Below are positions 1 through 5,132 of a DNA stretch of 7,627 bases, one piece after another. How positions within the stretch are numbered: the stretch's first letter is position 1; the number at the start of each line of letters is the position of its first letter. Where the stretch lies: contig PCBP01000083.1 in NCBI GenBank assembly GCA_002730985.1, forward strand, positions 1 to 7,627, in the 5' to 3' direction. Position numbers and translations under genes: made by a program. The notes beneath the pieces are model-generated. The model was given only the letters and a program-made list of their open reading frames with translations, had not been told where the DNA came from and did no database searches. The stretch comes from Flavobacteriales bacterium (lineage in GTDB: Bacteria > Bacteroidota > Bacteroidia > Flavobacteriales > BACL11).

Positions 1-1
1 T

Positions 2-283
2 AAGTTCAACGAAGGAGCTCTCATTAGGGAGCTCCAATCGTATATCGACAAGACATACTCTGGACATTACAGCAGAAACAAATTTCAATCCACAGAATTC
101 ATTAGTGATTGTGGACATGGAATAGGATTTACAATAGGAAACATTCTGAAATACGCACAACGATACGGCAGAAAAGGTACCACAGAGGACCATAGAAAGG
201 ATCTTATGAAGGTATTACACTACGGCATTATTGCTCTCTCAGAACACGATAAAAATACCGTAAAACATTATCTAGACGATTAA
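2..283 (+). CDS. DUF3310-like phage protein, 3' part (5' end outside window)
   Basis: An open frame runs from the window edge to the TAA at 281-283, giving 93 codons with no in-frame ATG near the edge, so the start is upstream or non-canonical. The readable protein has a basic, Tyr-rich opening and then a core with ISDCGHGIGF, IGNILKYAQRYGRKG and DLMKVLHYGIIAL. This pattern of G-N-x-hydrophobic-K-Y, a glycine/lysine turn, then a D-L-x-K amphipathic helix resembles DUF3310 (SaV-like) proteins, which are common in tailed phages and have no settled function. A GC-rich hairpin lies in the first codons. The gene ends just before a late promoter, so it belongs to the preceding transcription unit. 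The family assignment comes from motif resemblance only. Confidence 0.6.
   Translation, partial: KFNEGALIRELQSYIDKTYSGHYSRNKFQSTEFISDCGHGIGFTIGNILKYAQRYGRKGTTEDHRKDLMKVLHYGIIALSEHDKNTVKHYLDD
14..35 (+). other. GC-rich stem-loop inside the first visible codons
   Basis: GGAGCTC at 14-20 is the exact inverted complement of GAGCTCC at 29-35. In RNA the stem extends inward by U21-G28 and C22-G27, giving nine pairs closed by the loop AUUA at 23-26. This is unusually GC-rich for the window. The 5' arm includes AAGGAG (12-17), which looks like a Shine-Dalgarno site. It could therefore affect translation of the downstream frame, or simply reflect coding sequence. Confidence 0.45.
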
Positions 284-288
284 ACTCT

Positions 289-296
289 TATAAATA
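289..296 (+). promoter_or_regulatory. T4-type late promoter (TATAAATA)
   Basis: The perfect octamer TATAAATA is the -10 element recognised in T4-like phages by the late sigma factor gp55 with gp33 and the sliding clamp. It lies six bases after the stop of the upstream gene and 23 bases before the next ATG. By T4 spacing, transcription would start near 302. The surrounding string at 282-300 recurs identically at 471-489 plus 7000 (7471-7489), upstream of another gene, which supports it as a real promoter. Confidence 0.8.
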
Positions 297-319
297 ATAA
301 GACAAATTGGAGACAACTA

Positions 320-643
320 ATGGCGTATACCGTAACAATGACACTTACAAGACCTGATGAGGGCACAGCATTACCAACAGTAGCTAGTATTTCAGAAGCT
401 AATAAAACAGAAAGCGCTACAGCTTTAGCTAACGCAGGTGCAACAAAAGGTTTCGAGACAGACGGTCTAGTTACCAGGATTGTATATGTTTTTCCTGATA
501 AAGATACACATGATTCTTTAGATATTCTGGGAACAATAACAGATGAATCTACTGTTAGAACAGCATATAAACAAGCACTAATAGATGCAAACATAACCTG
601 TAAAATTGAAGACGATTTAGGAACTACAATAGCAGAATTTTAA
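320..643 (+). CDS. Small late protein of unknown function (107 aa)
   Basis: I do not recognise this protein. It is 107 residues, acidic, rich in Thr and Ala, with one Cys (93) and no signal peptide or membrane segment. It opens with MAYTVTMTLTRPDEGT, an alternating beta-strand-like pattern. A strand-like stretch VTRIVYVFPD (51-60) and a helix-like AYKQALIDAN (82-91) suggest a small alpha/beta fold. TTGGAG at 307-312 is a Shine-Dalgarno site seven bases before the ATG. It is the first gene after a late promoter, so a late role such as a minor structural or assembly protein is plausible, but this is inference from position. The crotonase gene follows after 17 bases. Confidence 0.75.
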   Translation: MAYTVTMTLTRPDEGTALPTVASISEANKTESATALANAGATKGFETDGLVTRIVYVFPDKDTHDSLDILGTITDESTVRTAYKQALIDANITCKIEDDLGTTIAEF

Positions 644-660
644 TTAACTAGGACTACATT

Positions 661-1443
661 ATGGAAAATATTATGGATCGTGTGCTCTACGAAAAGATAG
701 GGCGAGTTGGAATCATAAGTTTAAATATGGTTGGCGACAATAACCGATGTGATATTCATTCATACCCAGCAATCAACGAAGCATTACTTAGAGTCAGAGA
801 CGATGATGACGTCTGGGCAGTAGTAATGCAATCAGCCCCAGGCAAAACAGACTTTTGTGTGGGTGCAGACTTATCCAATACAGAAAACTTTATGGACGCT
901 ACTAAGCAAGGCTTAGGTACATATCTTGAAAATGATATGACAACACCTAAACCTATTATTTGTGCTGTTCATGGTTGGACTATTGGAGAAGGGTTTAGTT
1001 TTATGTTAGGGTGTGATATTGTAATAGCAGATTCCAATACTAAGTTTTGGATGAACGAATCCCAGAGGGGATTAAATCCTGTGACAATGCAGGTAAAACT
1101 AACACAAAAAATTGGTTACAATAGAGCAATGGGCTTTATGATTCCAGGAGATCCTGAGACTACTGCATGGGGAGAGAAGGTAGGACTTGTTAATAAAGTT
1201 ATAGCTCCAGGAGAAGATGTTAGACAGGTAGCATTTGAATATGCTAAAAGAATAACAGAAATATGTGCACCAATAGCAGTACATGGAACAAAAGCAGGTG
1301 CATGGGAAACTGTAAATGGACATTTAGATGAGGCAATAACAAAAGCACTTTGGGCTAAGGATTTATGTATTGACTCTAAAGATCTACAAGAGGCTCTTAC
1401 ATCCTGGCAAGAAGGCCGTCCAGCAGTGTTCAAAAATGAGTAA
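661..1443 (+). CDS. Crotonase-family protein (enoyl-CoA hydratase/isomerase-like)
   Basis: A full-length 260-residue crotonase-fold protein. Enzymes of this family bind acyl-CoA and stabilise a thioester enolate in an oxyanion hole, performing hydration, isomerisation or related chemistry. FCVGADLS (65-72) matches the first oxyanion-hole motif (usually FCAGAD). HGWTIGEGFSFMLGCDIVIA (104-123) matches the second (usually NGxxxGGGxELxxxCDxxxA). FWMNESQRGLNP (129-140) matches the FGxPExxxGxxP segment. The C-terminal SKDLQEAL...EGRPAVF is the family's usual tail. Aligned to rat mitochondrial enoyl-CoA hydratase, the Glu164 equivalent is kept (Glu133) but the Glu144 equivalent is Ser113, so classical hydratase activity is doubtful. 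AGGA at 650-653 supports the start. It lies in a late cluster and overlaps the next gene by 8 bp. As a phage gene it is a candidate auxiliary metabolic gene; its substrate is unknown. Confidence 0.9.
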   Translation: MENIMDRVLYEKIGRVGIISLNMVGDNNRCDIHSYPAINEALLRVRDDDDVWAVVMQSAPGKTDFCVGADLSNTENFMDATKQGLGTYLENDMTTPKPIICAVHGWTIGEGFSFMLGCDIVIADSNTKFWMNESQRGLNPVTMQVKLTQKIGYNRAMGFMIPGDPETTAWGEKVGLVNKVIAPGEDVRQVAFEYAKRITEICAPIAVHGTKAGAWETVNGHLDEAITKALWAKDLCIDSKDLQEALTSWQEGRPAVFKNE

Positions 1444-2395
1444 TGACTCAGTTAAAAAACTTCAAATAAACGACAAAGGTTTCATTGCCTTTGATGTTAT
1501 CCCAGGAAAGAAATATAAATGGATGATGCACGAATCACAACAGTGGTTTGATAAGGCAAAAAAGATTCAAGGTTCAGATTGGTATTGGAACGATCCTCAC
1601 ATAGATGTTGAATATGTTTTTGACTCTTTTGGATTTAGAAATCATAAAGAGTTAGAAGAGATTAGTCAAAACGAATGGTGGTTATTAGATGCAGGATGTC
1701 CTACATTAGGACCAGGTGTTAATAGGTTTGATACTTGTGCATCTGTTTTATCTGATATAGGAGACTTTGGTGTATATGATACAAGTTTATTTGGCAACAG
1801 GCCAGAATATGCTGCACATAATCTTTTGGAACTGTCTAAAAGATGGCACAAACCACCTAGTAGAATTATGTTAGCAGTAGCAGAAAATCCTACAGGAACA
1901 TTTAAAATTACAGATCATAACACAATACACAATATAGACTATGCAGGTTCTTTATTGTATCCTAATGAACCTGATTATGCCTTCTTTAGAGAGTATGAAT
2001 CAACAACTATTCCTACTTCCCAACATACAATTCTTTATCGTACTATCATAAAATTATGTGAGAAATTAGATATAGAATTAACATTTATGAATCTAGGAGG
2101 AAACTCATTAGAAGAAACTACAGAAATATCTTCAGCACATCAATTCAAAAATGATGTAGATATTTTTTCTATGGAAGTAGTAGGAGGTTCAGTAGGAGCA
2201 TATCATAAAGATGATACATTTGAACAGCGTCAACAGATATGTAAGGAAAGAATCTTTACACCTATAATAACATGCCAACCACCTAAAGGGTACGAACGAG
2301 AGGATGTAGGTAGAGATCTAATTCACCCATCAATTAAAACACATCAATTATTTGCACAGAATATAGCAAACCACTTTAACCTTTCTTGTTACTAA
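1436..2395 (+). CDS. SGNH/GDSL-hydrolase-like protein, probably lacking the nucleophile
   Basis: A 319-residue protein starting MSNDSVKKLQ. The ATG at 1436 lies inside the end of the crotonase gene (8-bp overlap) and has no clear Shine-Dalgarno site, so translational coupling is likely. An in-frame ATG at 1370 is rejected because it would overlap far more. The pattern FDSFGFRNHKE (62-72), then hydrophobic WWLLDAGCPTLGPGV (81-95), then VYDTSLFGN (113-121) resembles the block I and II region of SGNH hydrolases, which normally reads GCSxTxGxG. The C-terminal GRDLIHPSIKTHQLFAQNI (292-310) matches block V, with the catalytic Asp294-x-x-His297. At the nucleophile position the sequence is Gly87-Cys88-Pro89 instead of Gly-x-Ser, so the serine is absent. 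It could be a non-catalytic carbohydrate or acyl binder, or could use Cys88. Family assignment is moderate; function is unknown. Confidence 0.65.
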   Translation: MSNDSVKKLQINDKGFIAFDVIPGKKYKWMMHESQQWFDKAKKIQGSDWYWNDPHIDVEYVFDSFGFRNHKELEEISQNEWWLLDAGCPTLGPGVNRFDTCASVLSDIGDFGVYDTSLFGNRPEYAAHNLLELSKRWHKPPSRIMLAVAENPTGTFKITDHNTIHNIDYAGSLLYPNEPDYAFFREYESTTIPTSQHTILYRTIIKLCEKLDIELTFMNLGGNSLEETTEISSAHQFKNDVDIFSMEVVGGSVGAYHKDDTFEQRQQICKERIFTPIITCQPPKGYEREDVGRDLIHPSIKTHQLFAQNIANHFNLSCY

Positions 2396-2410
2396 AATTG
2401 CACCTGTGTG

Positions 2411-2418
2411 TATAAATA
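2411..2418 (+). promoter_or_regulatory. T4-type late promoter (TATAAATA)
   Basis: A perfect TATAAATA octamer lies 15 bases after the SGNH-like gene stop and 112 bases upstream of the clamp gene. T4 spacing would place the start of transcription near 2424. It gives the clamp operon a second, late-phase promoter in addition to the sigma70-type one downstream. Confidence 0.65.
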
Positions 2419-2466
2419 GTATTGTATGAAGGAACAAAAAGAATACACTAATTGGTCCTACAATAC
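2419..2466 (+). repeat. Imperfect inverted repeat (8-bp perfect outer arms)
   Basis: GTATTGTA at 2419-2426 is the exact inverted complement of TACAATAC at 2459-2466. After a 4-nt bulge (TGAA) on the left, GGAACAA (2431-2437) pairs with TTGGTCC (2452-2458) with one mismatch. The loop is about 14 nt. It could fold only in transcripts entering from upstream, because a transcript from 2411-2418 would start inside the left arm. There is no U-tract, so it is not an obvious terminator. Confidence 0.4.
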
Positions 2467-2485
2467 ATTGACTCTTACTATATAA
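2426..2485 (+). CDS. Possible 19-aa leaderless peptide (MKEQKEYTNWSYNTLTLTI)
   Basis: A 19-codon frame starts at the ATG 8 bases after the late-promoter octamer, so a late transcript would begin about two bases before the start codon and be essentially leaderless. No Shine-Dalgarno site is present. The frame overlaps the -35 element of the sigma70-type promoter. Open frames this short are common by chance, so this is recorded only as a possibility. Confidence 0.15.
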   Translation: MKEQKEYTNWSYNTLTLTI

Positions 2486-2496
2486 GATCGTATAAT
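2468..2496 (+). promoter_or_regulatory. Sigma70-type promoter for the clamp operon
   Basis: TTGACT at 2468-2473 (5 of 6 to TTGACA) is followed after exactly 17 bases by a perfect TATAAT at 2491-2496. Transcription would start near 2503, leaving a leader of about 27 nt before the sliding-clamp ATG. Host sigma70 holoenzyme is the expected reader, giving early expression of the replication genes, as in T4-like phages where this cluster is pre-late. No other site in the intergenic regions matches both boxes this well. Confidence 0.75.
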
Positions 2497-2501
2497 ACGA
2501 T
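2487..2501. promoter_or_regulatory. 15-bp palindrome covering the -10 box (candidate operator)
   Basis: ATCGTAT (2487-2493) and ATACGAT (2495-2501) form a perfect inverted repeat around A2494. The palindrome encloses the entire TATAAT of the clamp promoter, so a protein bound here would block RNA polymerase. A ribbon-helix-helix protein encoded in the same operon at 4968 is a natural candidate, by inference only. Flanking ACTAT (2477-2482 region) and ATAGT (2500-2505 region) partly extend the symmetry. Confidence 0.45.
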
Positions 2502-2529
2502 ATAGTAAATATAAATTTGGAGATATATT

Positions 2530-3201
2530 ATGAAACTAAGCAAAGGCACTCTTGATACTCTCAAGAACTTCGCAACAATTAACACGAATATTCTTATTCG
2601 TGAGGGTAGTACACTTTCTACTATTAGCACAGGCAAAAACATTTTTGCTAGAGCTGAGGTGACTGAGTCCTTTCCTAGAGAGTTTGCAATCTATGATTTA
2701 AATGGCTTGCTCCCTCTCTTAACTTTAATGGAAGATACAGATGTTGACTTTGGAGATGAGAGTCTTAAAGTCACAAAAGGTTCTTCCGTATTTGAATATT
2801 TTTATGCAGACCCTAACATTATTGTTAGTGCTCCTGACAAAAGTATTGATGTAGATAACTTCTTCCAGTTTGACTTAACTAAAGATGACATTGACATGAT
2901 TATGAAAGCAGCAGCTATTACAGCAGCTCCCATGTTAAGCATCGTAGGTGACGGCAACGAAGTTACAATGCAAGTAGGCGATCCTAGTACACCTAAGTCT
3001 AATTCATTTAGACAAGTTATAGGTACAACAGACAAACAGTTTGATGCTAAACTAGCAGTGGAAAACTTTAAGGTTATCCCTGGTAGTTATACAGTTATTC
3101 TTTCTGAGAAAAAGTTTATGTTCTTAGAAAGCAGTAAAGGCGATACAAAATATTGGCTGGCACTAGAGCGTTCTTCAGTAATAGGAGCTAACAATGGGTG
3201 A
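2530..3201 (+). CDS. 45: DNA polymerase sliding clamp gp45
   Basis: A 223-residue homologue of the T4 sliding clamp (228 aa). As a trimeric ring it tethers the phage DNA polymerase to the template, and in T4 it also activates late transcription. The N-terminus MKLSKGTLDTLKNFATINTN is close to T4 gp45 MKLSKDTTALLKNFATINSG, and AIYDLNGLLPLL (53-64) matches AIYDLNGFLGIL. The acidic, strand-rich body and the C-terminal pattern VIPGSYTVILSEKKFMFLE...YWLALE (182-213) match T4 MQPGNYKLLL...YVVALE. GGAG at 2519-2522 lies seven bases before the ATG. The start context ATATTATGAAA resembles RegA-repressed T4 starts. It heads an operon with the clamp-loader genes and overlaps the next small gene by 8 bp. 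Confidence 0.95.
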   Translation: MKLSKGTLDTLKNFATINTNILIREGSTLSTISTGKNIFARAEVTESFPREFAIYDLNGLLPLLTLMEDTDVDFGDESLKVTKGSSVFEYFYADPNIIVSAPDKSIDVDNFFQFDLTKDDIDMIMKAAAITAAPMLSIVGDGNEVTMQVGDPSTPKSNSFRQVIGTTDKQFDAKLAVENFKVIPGSYTVILSEKKFMFLESSKGDTKYWLALERSSVIGANNG

Positions 3202-3367
3202 TGATAAACTAGAAGTAACTATCCGTGAAGCACAGAATGGCTGGGTAGTAGAATTTAACAAGGAAGGCGAAACAGTAGAATATATTTTTACTAGGCCTAA
3301 TCCAGCAATTAATATCGTTAGAAAAGTAATGAAGGGTGAAGTAGATCCTTTCCAGGAGGAAGAATGA
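3194..3367 (+). CDS. Small conserved-looking phage protein, unknown (57 aa)
   Basis: A 57-residue protein starting MGDDKLEVTIREAQNG. AGGAG at 3183-3187, six bases before the ATG, is a good Shine-Dalgarno site inside the clamp gene. It overlaps the clamp gene by 8 bp and shares an ATGA start/stop with the peroxiredoxin gene, so all three are probably translationally coupled. The sequence suggests a beta hairpin (LEVTIREAQNGWVVEFNKEG, with a turn near Asn15-Gly16), a third strand EYIFTRP (29-35), then a basic helix INIVRKVMKG and an acidic tail ending QEEE. It has no Cys or membrane segment. I do not recognise the family. T4 has rpbA in the corresponding interval, but I see no resemblance. Confidence 0.8.
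   Translation: MGDDKLEVTIREAQNGWVVEFNKEGETVEYIFTRPNPAINIVRKVMKGEVDPFQEEE
3354..3359 (+). promoter_or_regulatory. Strong ribosome binding site for the peroxiredoxin gene
   Basis: AGGAGG is a full Shine-Dalgarno consensus four bases before the ATG at 3364, and it lies inside the preceding small gene. It fixes this ATG as the start and suggests the peroxiredoxin is strongly translated. Confidence 0.75.
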
Positions 3368-3957
3368 GCGAGTTAACAGCACAAATACCACCATTTAAAA
3401 TTACTAAACAAGTAACCACAACAGATGGTGTTTCTAAATTTGTTGAAATGAATGATGTAGATCTTTTTGAAGGTAAAAGAATTGTAGTCTTTGGATTACC
3501 AGGAGCTTTTACACCTACATGTTCAGGACAACAATTACCAGGGTTCGAGGAGTTATATAATGACTTTAGACAAGCTGGTATTGATGATGTCTATTGTATT
3601 ACAGTTAACGATACATTCGTCTGTAATGAGTGGGCAATGAACCAAGGGCTAGTAAATGTAAAAATTATTCCTGATGGCTCAGCACAATTAACTATTAAGC
3701 TAGGTATGGATGTGAGAAAAGATAACATTGGTTTCGGTGTTAGATCTTGGAGATACGCAGCAATAGTTGATGACAGACAAGTGGTACAATCTTTCGTTGA
3801 AGAAGGATTTGGTGATGATATTGAGGGAGATCCTTATGAACTATCCAAACCAGAGTTTGTTTTAGATAATGTGAAAGCATTTGGCTGGAGTAGTGAAGGT
3901 AAGCACATAAACTTAGAATTCTCAGATACGACAGATATCAAGGAGAATTTTTCGTAG
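3364..3957 (+). CDS. Prx5-type peroxiredoxin
   Basis: A 197-residue thiol peroxidase of the Prx5 subfamily, which reduces hydrogen peroxide and organic hydroperoxides. PGAFTPTCS (46-54) is the active-site motif, with peroxidatic Cys53 and Thr50. The motif continues as LPGFEELYNDF, VYCITVNDTFVCNEW (76-90) and IIPDGSAQLT (101-110). GFGVRSWRYAAIVDD (123-137) carries the conserved active-site Arg127. It resembles the peroxiredoxin half of bacterial Prx5-glutaredoxin hybrids but has no glutaredoxin domain; its last ~25 residues are a divergent tail. Cys78 and Cys87 are extra cysteines, and I cannot tell whether either resolves. Lying between clamp and clamp-loader genes, it would be made with the replication proteins and may protect infected cells or replication enzymes from oxidation (inference). 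Confidence 0.93.
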   Translation: MSELTAQIPPFKITKQVTTTDGVSKFVEMNDVDLFEGKRIVVFGLPGAFTPTCSGQQLPGFEELYNDFRQAGIDDVYCITVNDTFVCNEWAMNQGLVNVKIIPDGSAQLTIKLGMDVRKDNIGFGVRSWRYAAIVDDRQVVQSFVEEGFGDDIEGDPYELSKPEFVLDNVKAFGWSSEGKHINLEFSDTTDIKENFS

Positions 3958-3998
3958 ACCTTTTTACCCTCGAAAAATGTGGCCGGAAAAAATGGCCA
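3947..3998 (+). other. Two adjacent stem-loops between peroxiredoxin and gp44
   Basis: ATTTTTCG (3947-3954) is the exact inverted complement of CGAAAAAT (3971-3978), leaving a 16-nt loop that contains the peroxiredoxin stop codon. One base later TGGCC (3980-3984) pairs with GGCCA (3994-3998) around a 9-nt A-rich loop. Neither is followed by a U-run on the + strand. They fill the only sizeable gap inside the operon and could be mRNA processing, attenuation or stabilising elements that set gp44 levels apart from the upstream genes. Confidence 0.4.
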
Positions 3999-4018
3999 AA
4001 AAAGTAAATTATATTATG

Positions 4019-4024
4019 AAGGAG
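4019..4024 (+). promoter_or_regulatory. Ribosome binding site that decides the gp44 start
   Basis: AAGGAG lies five bases before the ATG at 4030. The same frame is open back to a GTG at 3979, but that GTG sits inside a stem-loop region and lacks a ribosome binding site. This site therefore supports the shorter protein beginning MEPGQFLWVEKYRP. Confidence 0.7.
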
Positions 4025-4029
4025 TGATT

Positions 4030-4968
4030 ATGGAACCAGGACAATTTTTATGGGTTGAGAAATATCGTCCACGCACGGTGGAAGATTGTGTCCTCCCTGA
4101 GAGTGTAAAAAAGCAATTTGCTACATTCATTAAGAAGGGTGAAGTGCCTAACTTATTATTAAGTGGGACAGCAGGTACAGGTAAAACTACTCTCGCGCGT
4201 GCGTTATGTGAATCCTTAGGCTGTGACTATATTGTTATTAATGGTAGTGATGAAGGTAGACAGATAGATACCCTCAGAACTAAAATTAGGCAGTTTGCCT
4301 CAGCTGTTTCTTTTGAGGGTAAAACTAAGGTTGTTATTCTTGATGAGGCAGACTATATGAACAGAGATAGTGTACAACCAGCCCTTAGAGGGTTCATAGA
4401 GACATTCTCTGAGAACTGTAGGTTTATATTTACATGTAACTATGCTAATAGGTTAATAGACCCGTTACATAGCAGGACTACTGTTATAGACTTTAAAATA
4501 GCACCCTCAGATCGCCCTGTATTAGCTTCTAAGTTTATGGAAAGGATGAAGTATATCCTTAATACAGAAGGCGTACAATACAACGAAAAGGTGCTCGCCG
4601 AGCTCCTAATGAAGCACTTTCCTGACTATAGAAGGGTGCTAAATGAGCTACAGCGGTACTCTGTAAGTGGTGTTATAGATGAGGGTATACTAAGTAACTT
4701 CCAAGAAATAAACGCTAAGCAGCTGTTAGAGAGCCTTAGAGAGAAAGACTGGAAGAAGATGAGACAATGGGTAGCTAACAATGTGGACACAGATCCACAG
4801 GGTATATTTAGACAGATATACGATATACTGCTCCCTGAGGTTAAGTCAGTACCCCAAGTGGTTCTATTAATAGCAGATTATCAGTACAAAGCAGCTTTTG
4901 TAGCAGATCAAGAGATTAACCTTACAGCTTGCTTAACTGAAATTATGGCTAATGTGGAGTTTAAGTAA
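4030..4968 (+). CDS. 44: Clamp loader large subunit gp44 (AAA+ ATPase)
   Basis: A 312-residue AAA+ protein homologous to T4 gp44 (319 aa). Four copies with one gp62 open the clamp and load it at primer-template junctions using ATP. FLWVEKYRPRTVEDCVLP (6-23) matches the T4 N-terminus. Walker A is SGTAGTGKTT (45-54) with Lys52. VNGSD-like INGSDEG (70-76) follows, then Walker B VVILDEAD (101-108). Sensor 1 region IFTCNYANR (133-141) is followed by LHSRTTVIDF (146-155), where T4 and most loaders have SRC; Arg149 is the expected arginine finger. HFPDYRRVLNELQRYSVSGVIDEGIL (196-221) matches the T4 lid and collar segment. The start context TGATTATGGAA resembles RegA targets. It shares one base with the next gene (TAATG). 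Confidence 0.95.
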   Translation: MEPGQFLWVEKYRPRTVEDCVLPESVKKQFATFIKKGEVPNLLLSGTAGTGKTTLARALCESLGCDYIVINGSDEGRQIDTLRTKIRQFASAVSFEGKTKVVILDEADYMNRDSVQPALRGFIETFSENCRFIFTCNYANRLIDPLHSRTTVIDFKIAPSDRPVLASKFMERMKYILNTEGVQYNEKVLAELLMKHFPDYRRVLNELQRYSVSGVIDEGILSNFQEINAKQLLESLREKDWKKMRQWVANNVDTDPQGIFRQIYDILLPEVKSVPQVVLLIADYQYKAAFVADQEINLTACLTEIMANVEFK

Positions 4969-5132
4969 TGAAAGATTACAACAAAGCAAAAACAGCAGAT
5001 GCTCGAATTGACATTAGAGTGCCATCTGAGATTAAGCAGGAAATTACACAGGAGGCTAAAGAGAGGGGCATTACTGTTACTGAACTATTATTAGAAAGTT
5101 ATAGGATGTTGAAAGATGTTGACATTAGGTAA
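4968..5132 (+). CDS. Ribbon-helix-helix DNA-binding protein (54 aa)
   Basis: A 54-residue protein whose core ARIDIRVPSEIKQEI...GITVTELLLESYRML has the ribbon-helix-helix plan of Arc/CopG/MetJ repressors. A strand ARIDIRVP (12-19) would bind the major groove in a dimer, helix A covers about 20-33, the GIT turn 34-36, and helix B about 37-50. The N-terminal ten residues are basic. The ATG overlaps the gp44 stop as TAATG, and GTGGAG lies eight bases upstream (4954-4959). Such proteins usually repress their own operon, and the palindrome over the clamp promoter is a candidate site (inference). T4 has no gene between 44 and 62, so this is an insertion relative to T4. Confidence 0.75.
   Translation: MKDYNKAKTADARIDIRVPSEIKQEITQEAKERGITVTELLLESYRMLKDVDIR

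Noticed and set aside
280..594. 104-codon open frame on the - strand opposite the 107-aa late gene
   Set aside because: It mirrors a + strand gene with a ribosome site and late promoter, and it has neither itself. The same applies to the other - strand frames at 1099-1433, 1666-1851, 2802-3035, 3209-3394 and 5255-5476.
1370..1435. Upstream ATG extending the SGNH-like protein by 22 residues
   Set aside because: It would overlap the crotonase gene by 74 bp in its conserved C-terminal tail; the ATG at 1436 gives the usual short overlap.
2510..2517. TATAAATT just before the clamp gene as an additional late promoter
   Set aside because: It is a 7-of-8 match placing the transcript start inside or past the ribosome binding site; a better octamer lies at 2411.
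3979..4029. GTG start extending gp44 by 17 residues
   Set aside because: T4 homology begins at about residue 6 of the shorter form, which has AAGGAG five bases upstream; the extension is encoded by stem-loop sequence.
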